From Ga0074130 sp964499485 (GTDB taxonomy: Bacteria; Pseudomonadota; Gammaproteobacteria; Burkholderiales; Rhodocyclaceae), in NCBI GenBank assembly GCA_964499485.1, contig CAZCLF010000005.1, positions 1 through 64,000 on the forward strand: 64,000 bases of DNA, read 5' to 3'. The translations under genes were made by a program, and so were the position numbers. This document shows, in pieces, positions 26,385 through 34,808 of the stretch. Below the pieces are notes generated by a model, which saw only the letters and a list, made by a program, of their open reading frames with translations, made no database searches and was not told the origin of the DNA. Position 1 is the first letter of the stretch; the number at the start of each line of letters is the position of its first letter.

Positions 26385-27725
26385 TTAGTTGCCAGCGACG
26401 GTCATGTTCTCGACCAGAATGGAACCGGTTTGCTTGGAGCCGCGCACCAGCACATCGTTGCCGACAGCGACGATATTTCTGAGCATATCCTTCAGATTGC
26501 CGGCGATGGTGAACTCATGTACCGGATAGGCGATCTCGCCGTTCTCAACCCAATAGCCGGCAGCGCCGCGTGAGTAATCACCAGTGACATAGTTCACGCC
26601 CTGACCAAGCAGCTCGGTGACAATCAGACCACGACCCATTTTCTTGATCAGCGCTGCAAAGTCGAGATCACCCGGCTTAACGATAAGGTTGTGGCTACCA
26701 CCCGCATTGCCGGTAGTTTGCATGCCCAGCTTGCGCGCCGAGTAGGTAGACAGGAAGTAACCCTGTAACACGCCATTGGCGATGACTTCGCGGTTCTGTG
26801 TGGCAACGCCATCATCGTCGAATGGGCTGCTGGCGAAACCGCCGATGAGGTGAGGGCGTTCGCTGATCTGCATGAATTTTGGGAAGACTTGCGTACCCAG
26901 CGAATCGGGTAGGAAAGACGACTTACGATAGAGCGAACCACCGCTGACGGCGCGCACAAAGCTGCCAATCAGGCCGGCTGCAAGCGGCGCTTCAAACAAC
27001 ACCGGCACTTGCGCAGTCTTCGGCTGGCGGGCTTGCAGGCGCGAGAGCGCGCGGCGGGCAGCATAGTCGCCAATCACTTCCGGTGCGGCAAGATCATTGC
27101 TCTTACGTTGGCTGCTGTACCAGTCGTCCCGCTGCATGTCGTCGCCCTGACCGGCGATCACCGAGCAAGCAATGTAATGACGCGAGCTGGCGTAACCGTC
27201 ACAAAAGCCAAGGCTATTGGCGGAAATGAAGTGCGATTGCTGCACTGATACGCTGGCGCCTTCGGAGTTGGTAATCAGCGGGCTAACATTGAATGCGGCT
27301 TCTTCAGCGCGCTTGGCCAATTCGATGGACTCAGCGACCGACACATCCCAGGGGTGGTAGAGATCGAGCTCCATCGACTTCTTCGCAAGCAGCTTTTCGT
27401 CGGCGAGGCCAGCCGCACTATCAGCAGCAGTGAAGCGGGCTATCGAGAGCGCCGCATCAACGGTCGCGCGCAAGGCGTCAGGTGCAAAGTCGGACGAGCT
27501 GGCATGGCCACGTTGCTGCCCCAGATAGACTGTGACGCCAACGCCCTTATCGCGGTTGTATTCAATGGTCTCGACTTCGCTTTTGCGCACCGAGACGGAC
27601 TGGCCAAAGCCTTCTGACACATCAACTTCGCAAGCGGTAGCACCGGCCTTGCGGGCATGCTGCAACACGTCCTGAGCAAGATTGCGCAGGGTGTCCTGTG
27701 AATAATTAAAACCTGAACCGGACAT
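26385..27725 (-). CDS. pmbA: TldE/PmbA-type peptidase subunit
   Basis: PmbA (TldE) acts with TldD as a metalloprotease pair that matures or degrades peptides such as microcins and CcdA. It has 446 residues, standard length. Typical segments: YNRDKGVGVTVYLGQQRGHA, the N-terminal receptor-like helices, and the C-terminal NAGGSHNL and GQGVNYVTGDYSRGAAGYWVENG near 320-410. TldD is not in this window. It is divergent from darP, with overlapping -10-like elements in the short gap. It is followed after three bases by dctP. Confidence 0.96.
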   Translation of the reverse strand: MSGSGFNYSQDTLRNLAQDVLQHARKAGATACEVDVSEGFGQSVSVRKSEVETIEYNRDKGVGVTVYLGQQRGHASSSDFAPDALRATVDAALSIARFTAADSAAGLADEKLLAKKSMELDLYHPWDVSVAESIELAKRAEEAAFNVSPLITNSEGASVSVQQSHFISANSLGFCDGYASSRHYIACSVIAGQGDDMQRDDWYSSQRKSNDLAAPEVIGDYAARRALSRLQARQPKTAQVPVLFEAPLAAGLIGSFVRAVSGGSLYRKSSFLPDSLGTQVFPKFMQISERPHLIGGFASSPFDDDGVATQNREVIANGVLQGYFLSTYSARKLGMQTTGNAGGSHNLIVKPGDLDFAALIKKMGRGLIVTELLGQGVNYVTGDYSRGAAGYWVENGEIAYPVHEFTIAGNLKDMLRNIVAVGNDVLVRGSKQTGSILVENMTVAGN

Positions 27726-27754
27726 ATGGACGGGGATGTAGGAGGCTGGAAAGC

Positions 27755-27764
27755 TATAATCATA
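27755..27764. promoter_or_regulatory. Overlapping divergent -10 elements, pmbA/darP
   Basis: TATAAT (27755-27760, plus strand) overlaps TATGAT (27759-27764, minus strand) between the divergent pmbA and darP genes. Good -35 boxes are not obvious. If the plus-strand element is used, transcription starts near 27767, which favours the darP ATG at 27807. Confidence 0.35.
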
Positions 27765-27806
27765 CCCGTGAAGAAACCTTATAAAGACCGCCCCCTGCCG
27801 CGCGGG

Positions 27807-28382
27807 ATGTCCGAACCTGAAGAACTCGATCCAGAATTCGACGATTCGGGCTTCTATGGCCGCCCCAGCAAATCACAACGCAAGCGTGATGTCGAAGCCT
27901 TACAGGACCTCGGCGCCAAGCTGGTTGAGCTGTCCTCAGATCAGATCAAGAAGATCGAGATGCCCGACGACCTGCGCGAGGCACTGAAGGAAGCCCACCG
28001 CATCCCGCCGCGCACCGAGGGGCGCCGCCGGCAGCTGCAATACATTGGCCGCATCATGCGTAAGGTCGATCCCGAACCGCTGCAAGCCGCGCTGGACAAG
28101 ATCGCTGGTTTATCGGCTGCCGAGAATGCGCGCATGCATCAGCGTGAACGACTGCGTGACCGCCTGATTGCCGACGAAAAGGTGATTGAGGAAATCATCG
28201 CCAAATACCCGCACGCTGATGTGCAGTATCTGCGTCAGCAACGCCGCAACGCCATTCGCGAACAAGAGCAACAGAAGCCGCCCAAGGCTTATCGCGAGAT
28301 TTATCGTGTGCTGCGCGAGCTCGAAGCCGATGGATCCAACCTACCGGTACCGACTGACGATCATGAGGAAGACGAAGCATGA
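27807..28382 (+). CDS. darP: Ribosome-associated protein DarP (YjgA, DUF615)
   Basis: Small 50S-subunit assembly factor. The DUF615 region begins with PSKSQRKRDVEALQDLGAKL and continues with GRRRQLQYIGRIMRKVDPEP and the C-terminal KPPKAYREIYRVLRELE, matching E. coli YjgA/DarP. The start is uncertain: ATG 27807 gives 191 residues, while GTG 27768 or ATG 27726 would add 13 or 27; no convincing Shine-Dalgarno sequence separates them. The first 18 residues are acidic, as in homologues. The stop overlaps the mog ATG (ATGA). Confidence 0.93.
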   Translation: MSEPEELDPEFDDSGFYGRPSKSQRKRDVEALQDLGAKLVELSSDQIKKIEMPDDLREALKEAHRIPPRTEGRRRQLQYIGRIMRKVDPEPLQAALDKIAGLSAAENARMHQRERLRDRLIADEKVIEEIIAKYPHADVQYLRQQRRNAIREQEQQKPPKAYREIYRVLRELEADGSNLPVPTDDHEEDEA

Positions 28383-28969
28383 GTGGTGACCTGATCAAAA
28401 TTGGCCTGGTATCCATCTCCGACCGCGCTTCGGGTGGCGTATATGAGGACAAAGGCATTCCCGCTCTGCGCGACTGGCTAAATGCGGCCCTAACGTCACC
28501 GTGGGAAGAGGCCGTCCGTTTGATTCCAGACGATCAGCCCACCATCGAAAAAACGCTGACCGAACTCGTGGACCAGGCTGGCTGCAATCTCGTTCTGACC
28601 ACTGGTGGCACTGGGCCGGCGCTACGCGATGTCACCCCCGAAGCGACGCTGGCCGTTGGCGACAAAGTAATGCCGGGGTTTGGCGAACAGATGCGCCAAA
28701 TCAGCCTCAACTTTGTCCCCACCGCCATCCTGTCCCGCCAAGTCGCAGTGATCCGCAAACAAGCGCTGATCATGAACCTGCCGGGGCAGCCCAAGTCGAT
28801 TAAGGAAACCTTGGAAGGCGTAAAAGATGCGGACGGCATGCAAGTTGTGCCCGGCATTTTTGCCGCCGTGCCTTACTGCCTAGATCTGATTGGCGCGCCG
28901 TATATTGAGACCAACGATAGTGTTGTCGTGGCGTGGCGGCCGAAGAACGCAATTCGACCTAAGGGTTGA
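28379..28969 (+). CDS. mog: Molybdopterin adenylyltransferase Mog
   Basis: Activates molybdopterin with ATP before molybdenum insertion. 196 residues, the E. coli Mog length. Conserved: KIGLVSISDRASGGVYEDKG at the start, LVLTTGGTGPALRDVTPEAT (the nucleotide/MPT-binding loop, about 72-90), and NLPGQPKSIKETLEGV. It is coupled to darP by an ATGA overlap, as in many betaproteobacteria (pmbA-darP-mog). The molybdoenzyme it serves is not in this window. Confidence 0.97.
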   Translation: MSGDLIKIGLVSISDRASGGVYEDKGIPALRDWLNAALTSPWEEAVRLIPDDQPTIEKTLTELVDQAGCNLVLTTGGTGPALRDVTPEATLAVGDKVMPGFGEQMRQISLNFVPTAILSRQVAVIRKQALIMNLPGQPKSIKETLEGVKDADGMQVVPGIFAAVPYCLDLIGAPYIETNDSVVVAWRPKNAIRPKG

Positions 28970-28976
28970 GCCATAC

Positions 28977-29004
28977 CCGATAGCGGCCTCGCAGCCACTA
29001 TCGG
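28977..29004. terminator. Possible bidirectional terminator, mog / PilZ-like gene
   Basis: CCGATAGCGGC (28977-28987) pairs with GCCACTATCGG (28994-29004) with one mismatch and a six-base loop, in the 53-base gap between convergent genes. T-runs on either side are weak. Confidence 0.45.
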
Positions 29005-29022
29005 CATAAGCAGGGTCGGCCG

Positions 29023-30507
29023 TTACTCTGCGACGCGTACCCGGTAGCGTCCGATCAAATAATCCGGCCCACTCTGCACCTGGCCATCAGGAAATAATTT
29101 GACGGCCTTACCTTGATCATTGAAGGTCATGGCAATGTTGTCCTCCCATGCCGCCGCTGGTAGCACCACACGCACTTGCGCTGACGATTCCCAAGGGTCG
29201 ACCAAAATGATTTCGGTCTGAATCCCGCCACTGTCGACACTCAGCGCACGGGGTTGCTTGGTGAGTGTTTCGATACCAAGCGTTGCACTACTTTCTGTAT
29301 CTCGTGTGAAACGACGCACGATGCCGAGCAACCAGTTGCTTCCACCTTCTGGCTGCATCACCAGCAATGTATTGACGGACAAACGGCTGTCTCGCATAAG
29401 TTGCGCCTGCGCGCCGATGCCACCCTGGCTCACGTCTTCCACGACCCATGATTCAGCGTTGGCGTTATCGCCGCTTCCGGCCAGACAGCGGTAGGCCTGT
29501 GCAAGGCCAGACATGATGGTCATGCGCGATTTGACGCGATGGCGCACATGGCTGCGTTGTGGGGGGATCGGCGACCAGTAGGCCGCAAGGTGATCGAGCA
29601 CATCGACCACCATCTCTGCGGGATAGCTGTTACCTAGGTTGAGGCTGGGAGGTATAGCTTGTTCAGCTTGTGTCTTGAGCGCATAAGCAGCATCCAGTGC
29701 AAGGCCGGGGCTGAAATAGCGCAAGGTGGGAGCCGGTGGTGGCTTGATAGCGAGCCGCTTTGGCGGTTGAGGCTTGAGCGCATCGACCCAGTACACACTG
29801 TCTGGTCTTTCCTGATTGCCGAATACAAATTGCGGCAGCAGATGATCCAAGAGTCGCTCTGCCAGTTCGATTTCCTGAGGGAGCAGGCTGTCCATTGAAG
29901 AGGCTTGGAAGGCAAGGCTCTTGAGGTATTCACGCTCGGGCGTGGTCAGTGGCGAATTGGCGTACAGACTGACTGACTTTTGGACGACTCCGGCCTCGAC
30001 AGCCGCAAGATATATCTTGCCAGCTTCTTGCCAAAACTCTGCAGTGTTCGGGCCATAGCGGAATTGTTGCCACTTAAGTAGAACCGTATGGGCATGCAGG
30101 GCCCGTGCAAACAGAACGGGCAGGCTTGCCTTAAGTGCATCTCTGATTTTGGCTGAGGCCGTTGATAACTCGGTCAGACAACTTGCGTAGGATTGGGCAA
30201 GCTGGGTCCAGTACTCGGCGCCCAAGCGCCATTGGCGCATTTCTTCATTACGCGACGTCGGTACAGCCGCTGCATAGTCACGCGCAAAACGACGTGCCGC
30301 CGCAATGAGAGTGGCATCCATCTGCTGAACAATCTCGCAACGTTGATCAAGCTCAACGAGCTGATCACGGTGCAAAGATTCCAGCAGGATCGTCGCGTCA
30401 TCAAGGGCAAATTCCGGCTCCTTGCCCGCCATATCCGCAAATAGCCGACGCGCCTCTTTGGCATCGGTGAGCGGATGATCGGATTTGGCAGAAAACAGAC
30501 CCAGCAT
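29023..30507 (-). CDS. Large protein with degenerate C-terminal PilZ-like domain
   Basis: 494 residues, cytoplasmic, start at 30507 with AGGGGG upstream. The N-terminal 290 residues are mainly helical and I cannot name them. Around residues 320-370 are RHRVKSR and, about 35 residues later, VEDVSQGGIGAQ, which fit the RxxxR and DxSxxG motifs of PilZ, the c-di-GMP-binding domain; the spacing is somewhat long, so binding is possible but not certain. A second beta-rich segment follows to the end. It is convergent with mog and divergent from thyA. A role in c-di-GMP signalling is inferred only from these motifs. Confidence 0.72.
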   Translation of the reverse strand: MLGLFSAKSDHPLTDAKEARRLFADMAGKEPEFALDDATILLESLHRDQLVELDQRCEIVQQMDATLIAAARRFARDYAAAVPTSRNEEMRQWRLGAEYWTQLAQSYASCLTELSTASAKIRDALKASLPVLFARALHAHTVLLKWQQFRYGPNTAEFWQEAGKIYLAAVEAGVVQKSVSLYANSPLTTPEREYLKSLAFQASSMDSLLPQEIELAERLLDHLLPQFVFGNQERPDSVYWVDALKPQPPKRLAIKPPPAPTLRYFSPGLALDAAYALKTQAEQAIPPSLNLGNSYPAEMVVDVLDHLAAYWSPIPPQRSHVRHRVKSRMTIMSGLAQAYRCLAGSGDNANAESWVVEDVSQGGIGAQAQLMRDSRLSVNTLLVMQPEGGSNWLLGIVRRFTRDTESSATLGIETLTKQPRALSVDSGGIQTEIILVDPWESSAQVRVVLPAAAWEDNIAMTFNDQGKAVKLFPDGQVQSGPDYLIGRYRVRVAE

Positions 30508-30669
30508 GGAGCACCCCCTATTACGAATAGTTGAATCCTAGCAGATGAGTGAATCCACACGTATTCTGAACTGAAATCCGTATTGCTTGCCAATGTGCAT
30601 GTTGCTGTGACGCCACCCGCTTTACTATTAGAATGCAGCTTCCCGCGAACCACTATTCGGAAACGCAGC

Positions 30670-31464
30670 ATGCAGCAGTACCTCGATCTGATGCGTCACG
30701 TCCTAGCGCAAGGGCATGACAAAAGCGACCGCACCGGCACCGGCACTCGTTCGGTGTTTGGGTGGCAGATGCGCTTTAACTTGGAGGAAGGTTTTCCCCT
30801 CCTGACCACCAAAAAGCTGCACACCAAATCCATCATCCACGAATTGTTGTGGTTCTTGCAGGGCGATACGAATATCGCTTACCTCAAAGCCAATGGCGTC
30901 CGTATATGGGATGAGTGGGCGGATGAAAACGGCAATCTCGGCCCGGTGTATGGTCACCAATGGCGTCATTGGCCAGCGGGCGACGGAAAAGAGGTGGATC
31001 AGATCGCGCAGTTGGTGCGTGACCTGAAAGCCAACCCAGATTCACGTCGTCACATCGTCAGCGCTTGGAATCCAGGCGACGTGCCAAAGATGAAGCTGCC
31101 GCCGTGCCACGCACTGTTCCAGTTTTATGTGGCCGACAACAAGCTGTCCTGCCAGCTTTATCAACGCAGTGCTGACATCTTCCTCGGCGTCCCTTTCAAC
31201 ATCGCGTCGTATGCGCTGCTCACCCACATGATTGCCCAAGTGTGCGGCTACGGTGTGGGTGATTTTGTGCACACGCTGGGGGATGCGCACCTGTATAGCA
31301 ATCACTTTGAGCAGGCCAAACTGCAGCTGAGCCGCGATACACGCCCGCTCCCGACACTCAAGCTGAACCCGGATGTGACTGATCTGTTTGCCTTCCGCTT
31401 CGAAGACATCAGCATCGAAGGTTACGACCCACATCCGCACATTCCTGCGCCGGTCGCAGTCTGA
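30670..31464 (+). CDS. thyA: Thymidylate synthase
   Basis: Makes dTMP from dUMP using methylene-THF. From ATG 30670 it is 264 residues, the same as E. coli ThyA; the frame is open further upstream but that part is not conserved. The catalytic Cys is in LPPCHALFQFYV (about 146), with the folate/dUMP residues in DRTGTGTRSVFG, the Arg pair SRRHIVSAWNP, and LYQRSADIFLGVPFNIASYA. glk follows after five bases. Its usual partner folA lies 14 kb downstream beyond a glycogen gene block. Confidence 0.98.
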   Translation: MQQYLDLMRHVLAQGHDKSDRTGTGTRSVFGWQMRFNLEEGFPLLTTKKLHTKSIIHELLWFLQGDTNIAYLKANGVRIWDEWADENGNLGPVYGHQWRHWPAGDGKEVDQIAQLVRDLKANPDSRRHIVSAWNPGDVPKMKLPPCHALFQFYVADNKLSCQLYQRSADIFLGVPFNIASYALLTHMIAQVCGYGVGDFVHTLGDAHLYSNHFEQAKLQLSRDTRPLPTLKLNPDVTDLFAFRFEDISIEGYDPHPHIPAPVAV

Positions 31465-31469
31465 ACTCC

Positions 31470-32411
31470 ATGCAACTGGTCGGCGACATCGGTGGCACCC
31501 GCAGTCGACTGGCCTTCAGCAGCCCACAAGGGCTGCAGCATGTGCGCGTTTTTGCAAACGCTGATTACCCCGACTTTGCCACTCTGCTTGGTCAATTTCT
31601 CGCTGAGACGGGCGTCCGCCCACTGGGTGGTTGCTTCGCGGTCGCCGGCCCGGTGGCGGATGATGGCCGCAGCGTACATCTCACCAATCTCGGGTGGCGC
31701 ATTATGCTGGATACGCTCGAAGCAGATTACAGCTTGCCTCGCCTGCACCTTGTGAATGATTTTGCGGGCGCGGCAATGGGTATTACGGTCACACCACCGT
31801 CATCGCTGATCACCCTGCAACCCGGACAACCACTCGCCGAAGGGCTGCGCTTAGTCATCGGCGCTGGGACGGGGCTCGGTGTTGCTTCGCTGTTCAAGGG
31901 TGACAGCCGTTGGCATGTGCTGCCAGGTGAGGGCGGGCATATCGGCTTTGCGCCCCAAGATGAACAACAGGATGCGCTGTGCCGCTGGCTGCGCGCGCGG
32001 CATGCACGCGTAATCGCTGAACATATAGTGTCGGGCAGTGGTCTTGCCAGCATTCACGGCTTTCTGTGCGACCAACGTGGTGTTGCCAACACGGCCGACT
32101 CCCCGGCCACAGTGGCCACACGTGCGCAGGCAGGTGAAGAGATGGCATTGGCAGCCTTTGATCTGTTCGCTTCAGTCTATGGCGCCGTTGCCGGTGACTA
32201 TGCCTTAGCACGCATGGCGCGCGGCGGCGTGTTTCTCGCGGGCGGCATTGCCGCATCAAACCTCGACTTGATGCAGCGCGGCCCCTTCATGGCGGCGTTT
32301 TTGCGCAAAGGGGTCTATACCGAATTGGTTGGCCAGATGCCGGTACACGTGGTCACAGACCCACTGCTCGGCCTGCATGGGGCCGCCTGCTTCGCTGGCG
32401 AAATGGCTTGA
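31470..32411 (+). CDS. glk: Glucokinase
   Basis: Phosphorylates free glucose with ATP. 313 residues, E. coli Glk family. The phosphate loop LVGDIGGTRSRLAF is at the start; LVNDFAGAAMGI holds the catalytic Asp (about 94); VIGAGTGLGVAS and LPGEGGHIGFAP provide the glucose-binding Glu/His. It starts five bases after thyA with no Shine-Dalgarno sequence of its own, so it is probably translated by coupling. It likely feeds glucose released by the GH57 enzymes to pgi and glycolysis. Confidence 0.95.
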   Translation: MQLVGDIGGTRSRLAFSSPQGLQHVRVFANADYPDFATLLGQFLAETGVRPLGGCFAVAGPVADDGRSVHLTNLGWRIMLDTLEADYSLPRLHLVNDFAGAAMGITVTPPSSLITLQPGQPLAEGLRLVIGAGTGLGVASLFKGDSRWHVLPGEGGHIGFAPQDEQQDALCRWLRARHARVIAEHIVSGSGLASIHGFLCDQRGVANTADSPATVATRAQAGEEMALAAFDLFASVYGAVAGDYALARMARGGVFLAGGIAASNLDLMQRGPFMAAFLRKGVYTELVGQMPVHVVTDPLLGLHGAACFAGEMA

Positions 32412-32582
32412 TCGTCCCTGTGCTGAGCTGCGCCTGGAGGCACAGTGGGGAGAGCGTAGTTATCTACATGCGTCCATAAAAATCGCTCATTTGGAATTTG
32501 CTGTGCGGAGGGCTAGTTTTAGCAATGAAGCTTCATAGTGATCTAGTGATGCTTCGCGCTTATACCCCTTCAGGAGATACTC

Positions 32583-32993
32583 ATGGTCAGCGAGGTTAAA
32601 GCAAGTACGGCGCGCAGCAAATCTACGGTGAAAAAGGCAGTAAAAACCACAAGCAAGACAAACAGCAAAATCGACGCCACAGCAACAGCTGCCAAAGTCG
32701 CCAAGAAAGTCGCGGCTGCAAAACCTGCGCCTGTTAAAACACCTGCCAAAAAATCTTCGCCCGCTCCTAAAGCAGAGCCCAAGGTAGCGGACAAGGTAAT
32801 CAAACACACCCGCAAGACCAAGATTCCAAAGCCTATTGGCATTACTGCTGAAGCCCGCTTGCGCCATATTGAAGTCGCTGCGTATTACATCGCCGAACAC
32901 CGCGGCTTTAGTGGGGGCGACGCAGCAGATGACTGGCTGGCGGCCGAACAGCAGATTGATCATCTGCTGTTGGCCGGTAAGCTGACTGGATAA
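32583..32993 (+). CDS. DUF2934 protein with histone-H1-like Lys/Ala-rich N-terminus
   Basis: 136 residues. Residues 1-95 are low-complexity Lys/Ala/Thr/Pro, strongly basic and like the H1-type tails of bacterial histone-like proteins. Residues about 98-134 (ARLRHIEVAAYYIAEHRGFS, then DDWLAAEQQI) form a DUF2934 domain, a short helical motif of unknown function. AGGAG lies six bases before the ATG. DUF2934 genes are often found beside glycogen and trehalose genes in Proteobacteria, which agrees with this place between glk and glgB. DNA or polyphosphate binding by the tail is a guess from charge. Confidence 0.85.
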   Translation: MVSEVKASTARSKSTVKKAVKTTSKTNSKIDATATAAKVAKKVAAAKPAPVKTPAKKSSPAPKAEPKVADKVIKHTRKTKIPKPIGITAEARLRHIEVAAYYIAEHRGFSGGDAADDWLAAEQQIDHLLLAGKLTG

Positions 32994-33014
32994 GTTATGG
33001 CTAGTGGATGGCGC

Positions 33015-34601
33015 CTACAGGGCGCTTTCTAGATGCTTGACGAGGGTGTGTAGTTCGCCAGAGGTGGCACGCAGTCGACTCATCGCACCGCCAATGTCGC
33101 CAACAGTGTGATGGTTTTTGTCGACCAGACTCGCCAGCGCCTCCATGCTCACTGCCACTTCGTGTGAAGCATCCGACTGCTGCTGCAGCATGCGCCGAAC
33201 ATCGTGTGCCAATTCCATCGCACTTTGACTGGCGCGTGAAATTTGCTCCATGCTCTCGGCGGTGCCCGAAATGGATTGTGTTCCGCGACCCACCGCAGCC
33301 GTTGCAGCTTCCATGCTATCAACCGCATCATGGGCGCGAAGCTCAACCAGCTTGACCGATTGTGTGATGTCGGCTGTGGTTTGCGCGGTTCGCTCTGCAA
33401 GCTTCCGCACTTCATCCGCCACCACAGCAAATCCCCGCCCAGACTCCCCTGCACGGGCCGCCTCGATCGCCGCGTTGAGCGCCAGAAGATTCGTCTGATC
33501 AGCAATCTCTTTGATCAAGCTGGCGAACTCGCCGATGTGGGCAATTGACTCGTGCATTTCGCGAATCGTCGCTTGCGAATCACTGACAACATGCACTACT
33601 TCCTGAATGTTCTCCGTACTCACCTGCATAGCGGCCCGGCTGGCATCGGCAGCCTTGTCGGTTGCTTCGCTGGCCTCCAGACTTTGTGCAGTGTTGCTGG
33701 AAATTTCATTCACCGACACGCTCATCTGCTCCATGGCGGCAGCAACTTGCATCACGCGTTCAGTCTGATTCCCTGACGTTTCTTCAAGCTGCGCGATGGC
33801 CTCTTGGAGCTCCTGACTCCGGCTAGCGACTTCGCGAGCAGCCAGTAACACATCGGCAAACATCGCGCGCTGGTGAAGACGCATCGCCTCAACCTGCATA
33901 AACAACGCATCTAGCCATCCGCCCTTCGGAACAACGCGCTTCGCTAACTGACCTTCATCCACGGCGGCCAGGGCTTCTTGTAGTGCCTTAAGGGGGGCAA
34001 GCAAGGTTTTTTGTAGCCAGACACCCGCCCCCAGCAAACCGACACACCCTGCGGCCAACAAGCTCCAGTTCGCCCATCCCTCTAGAAAGGCAGACCCAAT
34101 CAGCAGGGTGAGTGTGGCCGCAGTGAATGCCCATACGTAGTTGGTAACCCGAGAAAGCGGCTTGAGACGTGCTGTGGGTTTAAGCGTCGCACGCCCTTCG
34201 CGAACATCCTTGTAGTGTTGCTCAATTCGCTGCACCTCGGCTTTATCTGGTGGCGTGCGAACTGAGATATAACCAATCGATTTGCCATTCTCGGTAATCG
34301 GCGTGACAAAGGCCTCAACCCAGTAGAAGTCGCCGTTCTTAGCGCGGTTCTTGACCAAGCCCCGCCAAGGCTCATGGGCCTTAACCGTGCTCCACAAATC
34401 GGCAAATGCTGCAGGTGGCATATCAGGGTGTCGGACCACGTTGTGGCTGGCGCCAATCAGCTCCTCGGCCGTGAAGCCACTGATGCGGATAAAGGACTCA
34501 TTGGCATAGGTAATACGGCCCTTTAGATCCGTTTTTGTGACAATTGGCTTACCTGGCTCTAGAAAACGCTCTGTCTGTGTGATCGGCAGATTGGTCTTCA
34601 T
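33015..34601 (-). CDS. aer: Aer-type PAS chemoreceptor (aerotaxis/redox)
   Basis: 528 residues. An N-terminal PAS domain (about 10-120) has the Aer-like sequence KGRITYANESFIRISGFTAE and HPDMPPAAFADLW, the FAD-binding type. Two adjoining hydrophobic helices (about 155-195) form the membrane anchor without a periplasmic domain, as in Aer; then HAMP-like and MCP signalling regions with AIEAARAGESGRGFAVVADE. It therefore probably senses redox or oxygen from inside the cell. Upstream is a perfect FNR/ANR box in a class II position. It ends convergent with the DUF2934 gene; a small hairpin covers its stop. Confidence 0.9.
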   Translation of the reverse strand: MKTNLPITQTERFLEPGKPIVTKTDLKGRITYANESFIRISGFTAEELIGASHNVVRHPDMPPAAFADLWSTVKAHEPWRGLVKNRAKNGDFYWVEAFVTPITENGKSIGYISVRTPPDKAEVQRIEQHYKDVREGRATLKPTARLKPLSRVTNYVWAFTAATLTLLIGSAFLEGWANWSLLAAGCVGLLGAGVWLQKTLLAPLKALQEALAAVDEGQLAKRVVPKGGWLDALFMQVEAMRLHQRAMFADVLLAAREVASRSQELQEAIAQLEETSGNQTERVMQVAAAMEQMSVSVNEISSNTAQSLEASEATDKAADASRAAMQVSTENIQEVVHVVSDSQATIREMHESIAHIGEFASLIKEIADQTNLLALNAAIEAARAGESGRGFAVVADEVRKLAERTAQTTADITQSVKLVELRAHDAVDSMEAATAAVGRGTQSISGTAESMEQISRASQSAMELAHDVRRMLQQQSDASHEVAVSMEALASLVDKNHHTVGDIGGAMSRLRATSGELHTLVKHLESAL

Positions 34602-34690
34602 ATAACCCCCTTAATTTTCAGATAGTTGAGGCAATGCACAAACAAAAATGCTAACGGGATAATGTAGGCCGCATTTTCTACGATAGAAAG

Positions 34691-34739
34691 AATGTAAAGT
34701 TTTTGCAAGGAATTAATAAATAATGATGTTCTTTACATT
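34691..34739 (-). repeat. Inverted repeat in the aer leader
   Basis: AATGTAAAG (34691-34699) and CTTTACATT (34731-34739) can pair over a 31-base AT-rich loop, beginning just after the predicted aer transcription start. It could form a 5' hairpin in the leader. Confidence 0.35.
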
Positions 34740-34742
34740 TGC

Positions 34743-34790
34743 TTAATTAATCATACAGGGCGCGCGCGCTCGTGGCTTGATCCATATCAA
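34743..34790 (-). promoter_or_regulatory. FNR/ANR-type class II promoter of aer
   Basis: TTGAT-ccat-ATCAA (34777-34790) is a perfect FNR box, extended to a 9-bp palindrome (34773-34794). On the minus strand a -10 TATGAT lies at 34755-34750, putting the start of transcription near 34743 and the box centre about 40.5-41.5 bases upstream, the class II activator position. The leader to the aer ATG is about 140 bases. The palindrome might also serve as a glgB terminator. Confidence 0.6.
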
Positions 34791-34808
34791 GCCAAATGCA
34801 GCGAACTG

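Noticed and set aside
33011..33025. GCGCC-tacag-GGCGC hairpin as terminator of the DUF2934 gene
   Set aside because: Only five base pairs, and it overlaps the aer stop codon; too weak to call.
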